A stretch of 13,133 bases of DNA from NCBI GenBank assembly GCA_030630165.1, contig DAOVNN010000038.1:1-13133 (forward strand), given 5' to 3'. The notes below the pieces were generated by a model. It was not told the origin of the DNA, did not search any database, and saw only the letters and a list, made by a program, of their open reading frames with translations. The position numbers and the translations under genes were made by a program. Origin of the DNA: Candidatus Krumholzibacteriota bacterium (GTDB taxonomy: Bacteria > Krumholzibacteriota > Krumholzibacteriia > Krumholzibacteriales > Krumholzibacteriaceae). Below, one piece after another: positions 13,086 to 13,133 of the stretch (position 1 is the first letter of the stretch; every line of letters begins with the position of its first letter).

Positions 13086-13133
13086 GTGGCCGTTACCGCT
13101 GTTGCAAACCAGAAATTCAAGGCGGGATACAAC
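13086..13133 (+). CDS. tonB: Start of a probable TonB protein, cut by the window edge
   Basis: GTG 13086 opens a frame of 16 codons that runs to the window end (VAVTAVANQKFKAGYN, first residue read as Met). A run AAAAAGGGGG (13071-13080) gives a G-rich ribosome binding site 5 nt upstream. The basic, aromatic KFKAGYN just before an expected transmembrane anchor resembles the short cytoplasmic tails (FK-RYN-like) of FCB TonB proteins, and exbB-exbD-exbD is normally followed by tonB. Too little is visible to confirm the family. Confidence 0.55.
   Translation, partial: MAVTAVANQKFKAGYN

Noticed and set aside
1..13133. CRISPR array, tRNA/rRNA, insertion sequence or prophage genes
   Set aside because: No periodic repeats with spacers, no tRNA or rRNA sequence, no transposase or integrase and no terminal inverted repeats were seen.

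Overview
The window is about 13 kb of moderately GC-rich bacterial DNA with every gene on the + strand. All recognisable products belong to a Gram-negative, diderm cell envelope. The gene set (TonB-dependent receptor with an N-terminal carboxypeptidase-regulatory-like domain, secreted proteins with a C-terminal FlgD/T9SS-type-A-like domain, PorV-like protein, GWxTD-family protein, ExbB-ExbD-ExbD-TonB) is typical of the Fibrobacteres-Chlorobi-Bacteroidetes superphylum and nearby candidate phyla such as Krumholzibacteriota, Eisenbacteria or Latescibacterota. The higher GC and heavy use of AGG/AGA arginine codons fit those candidate phyla better than typical Bacteroidetes. This assignment is an inference from gene content and style; no marker gene is present.

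Layout. 1-82: short leader before the first gene. 83-2659: large secreted protein (paralog A). 2660-2927: AT-richer intergenic region with a very good sigma70-like promoter (TTGACA-17-TATATT) whose -10 lies inside a perfect 17-bp inverted repeat made of Fur-type half-sites. 2928-9567: tightly spaced receptor operon of a TonB-dependent receptor, a second large secreted protein (paralog B, clearly homologous to A) and a PorV/PorQ-like outer-membrane protein. 9609-11120: GWxTD-family secreted protein, probably the last gene of that operon. 11121-11350: second intergenic region with another strong promoter (TTGACA-17-TATTTT) and a leader of about 150 nt. 11351-13133: energiser operon of ExbB/TolQ-type channel, two different ExbD/TolR-type proteins and the first 16 codons of what is probably TonB.

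How the genes may work together. ExbB, the two ExbDs and TonB would convert proton motive force into work at the outer membrane, and the receptor carries a TonB-box-like segment between its N-terminal domain and its plug. The two paralogs look like exported cargo: signal peptide, Asp-rich calcium-type motifs, ten shared cysteines, a fibronectin-III-like region and a sorting-like C-terminal domain. In type IX secretion, PorV shuttles such cargo to the surface. The arrangement therefore suggests a dedicated surface module in which duplicated secreted proteins partner a TonB receptor, loosely analogous to SusC/SusD but without any SusD-like gene. The substrate is unknown. The Fur-like operator hints at metal control. 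This functional picture is inference; the family assignments of the receptor, PorV-like protein, ExbB and ExbDs are firm.
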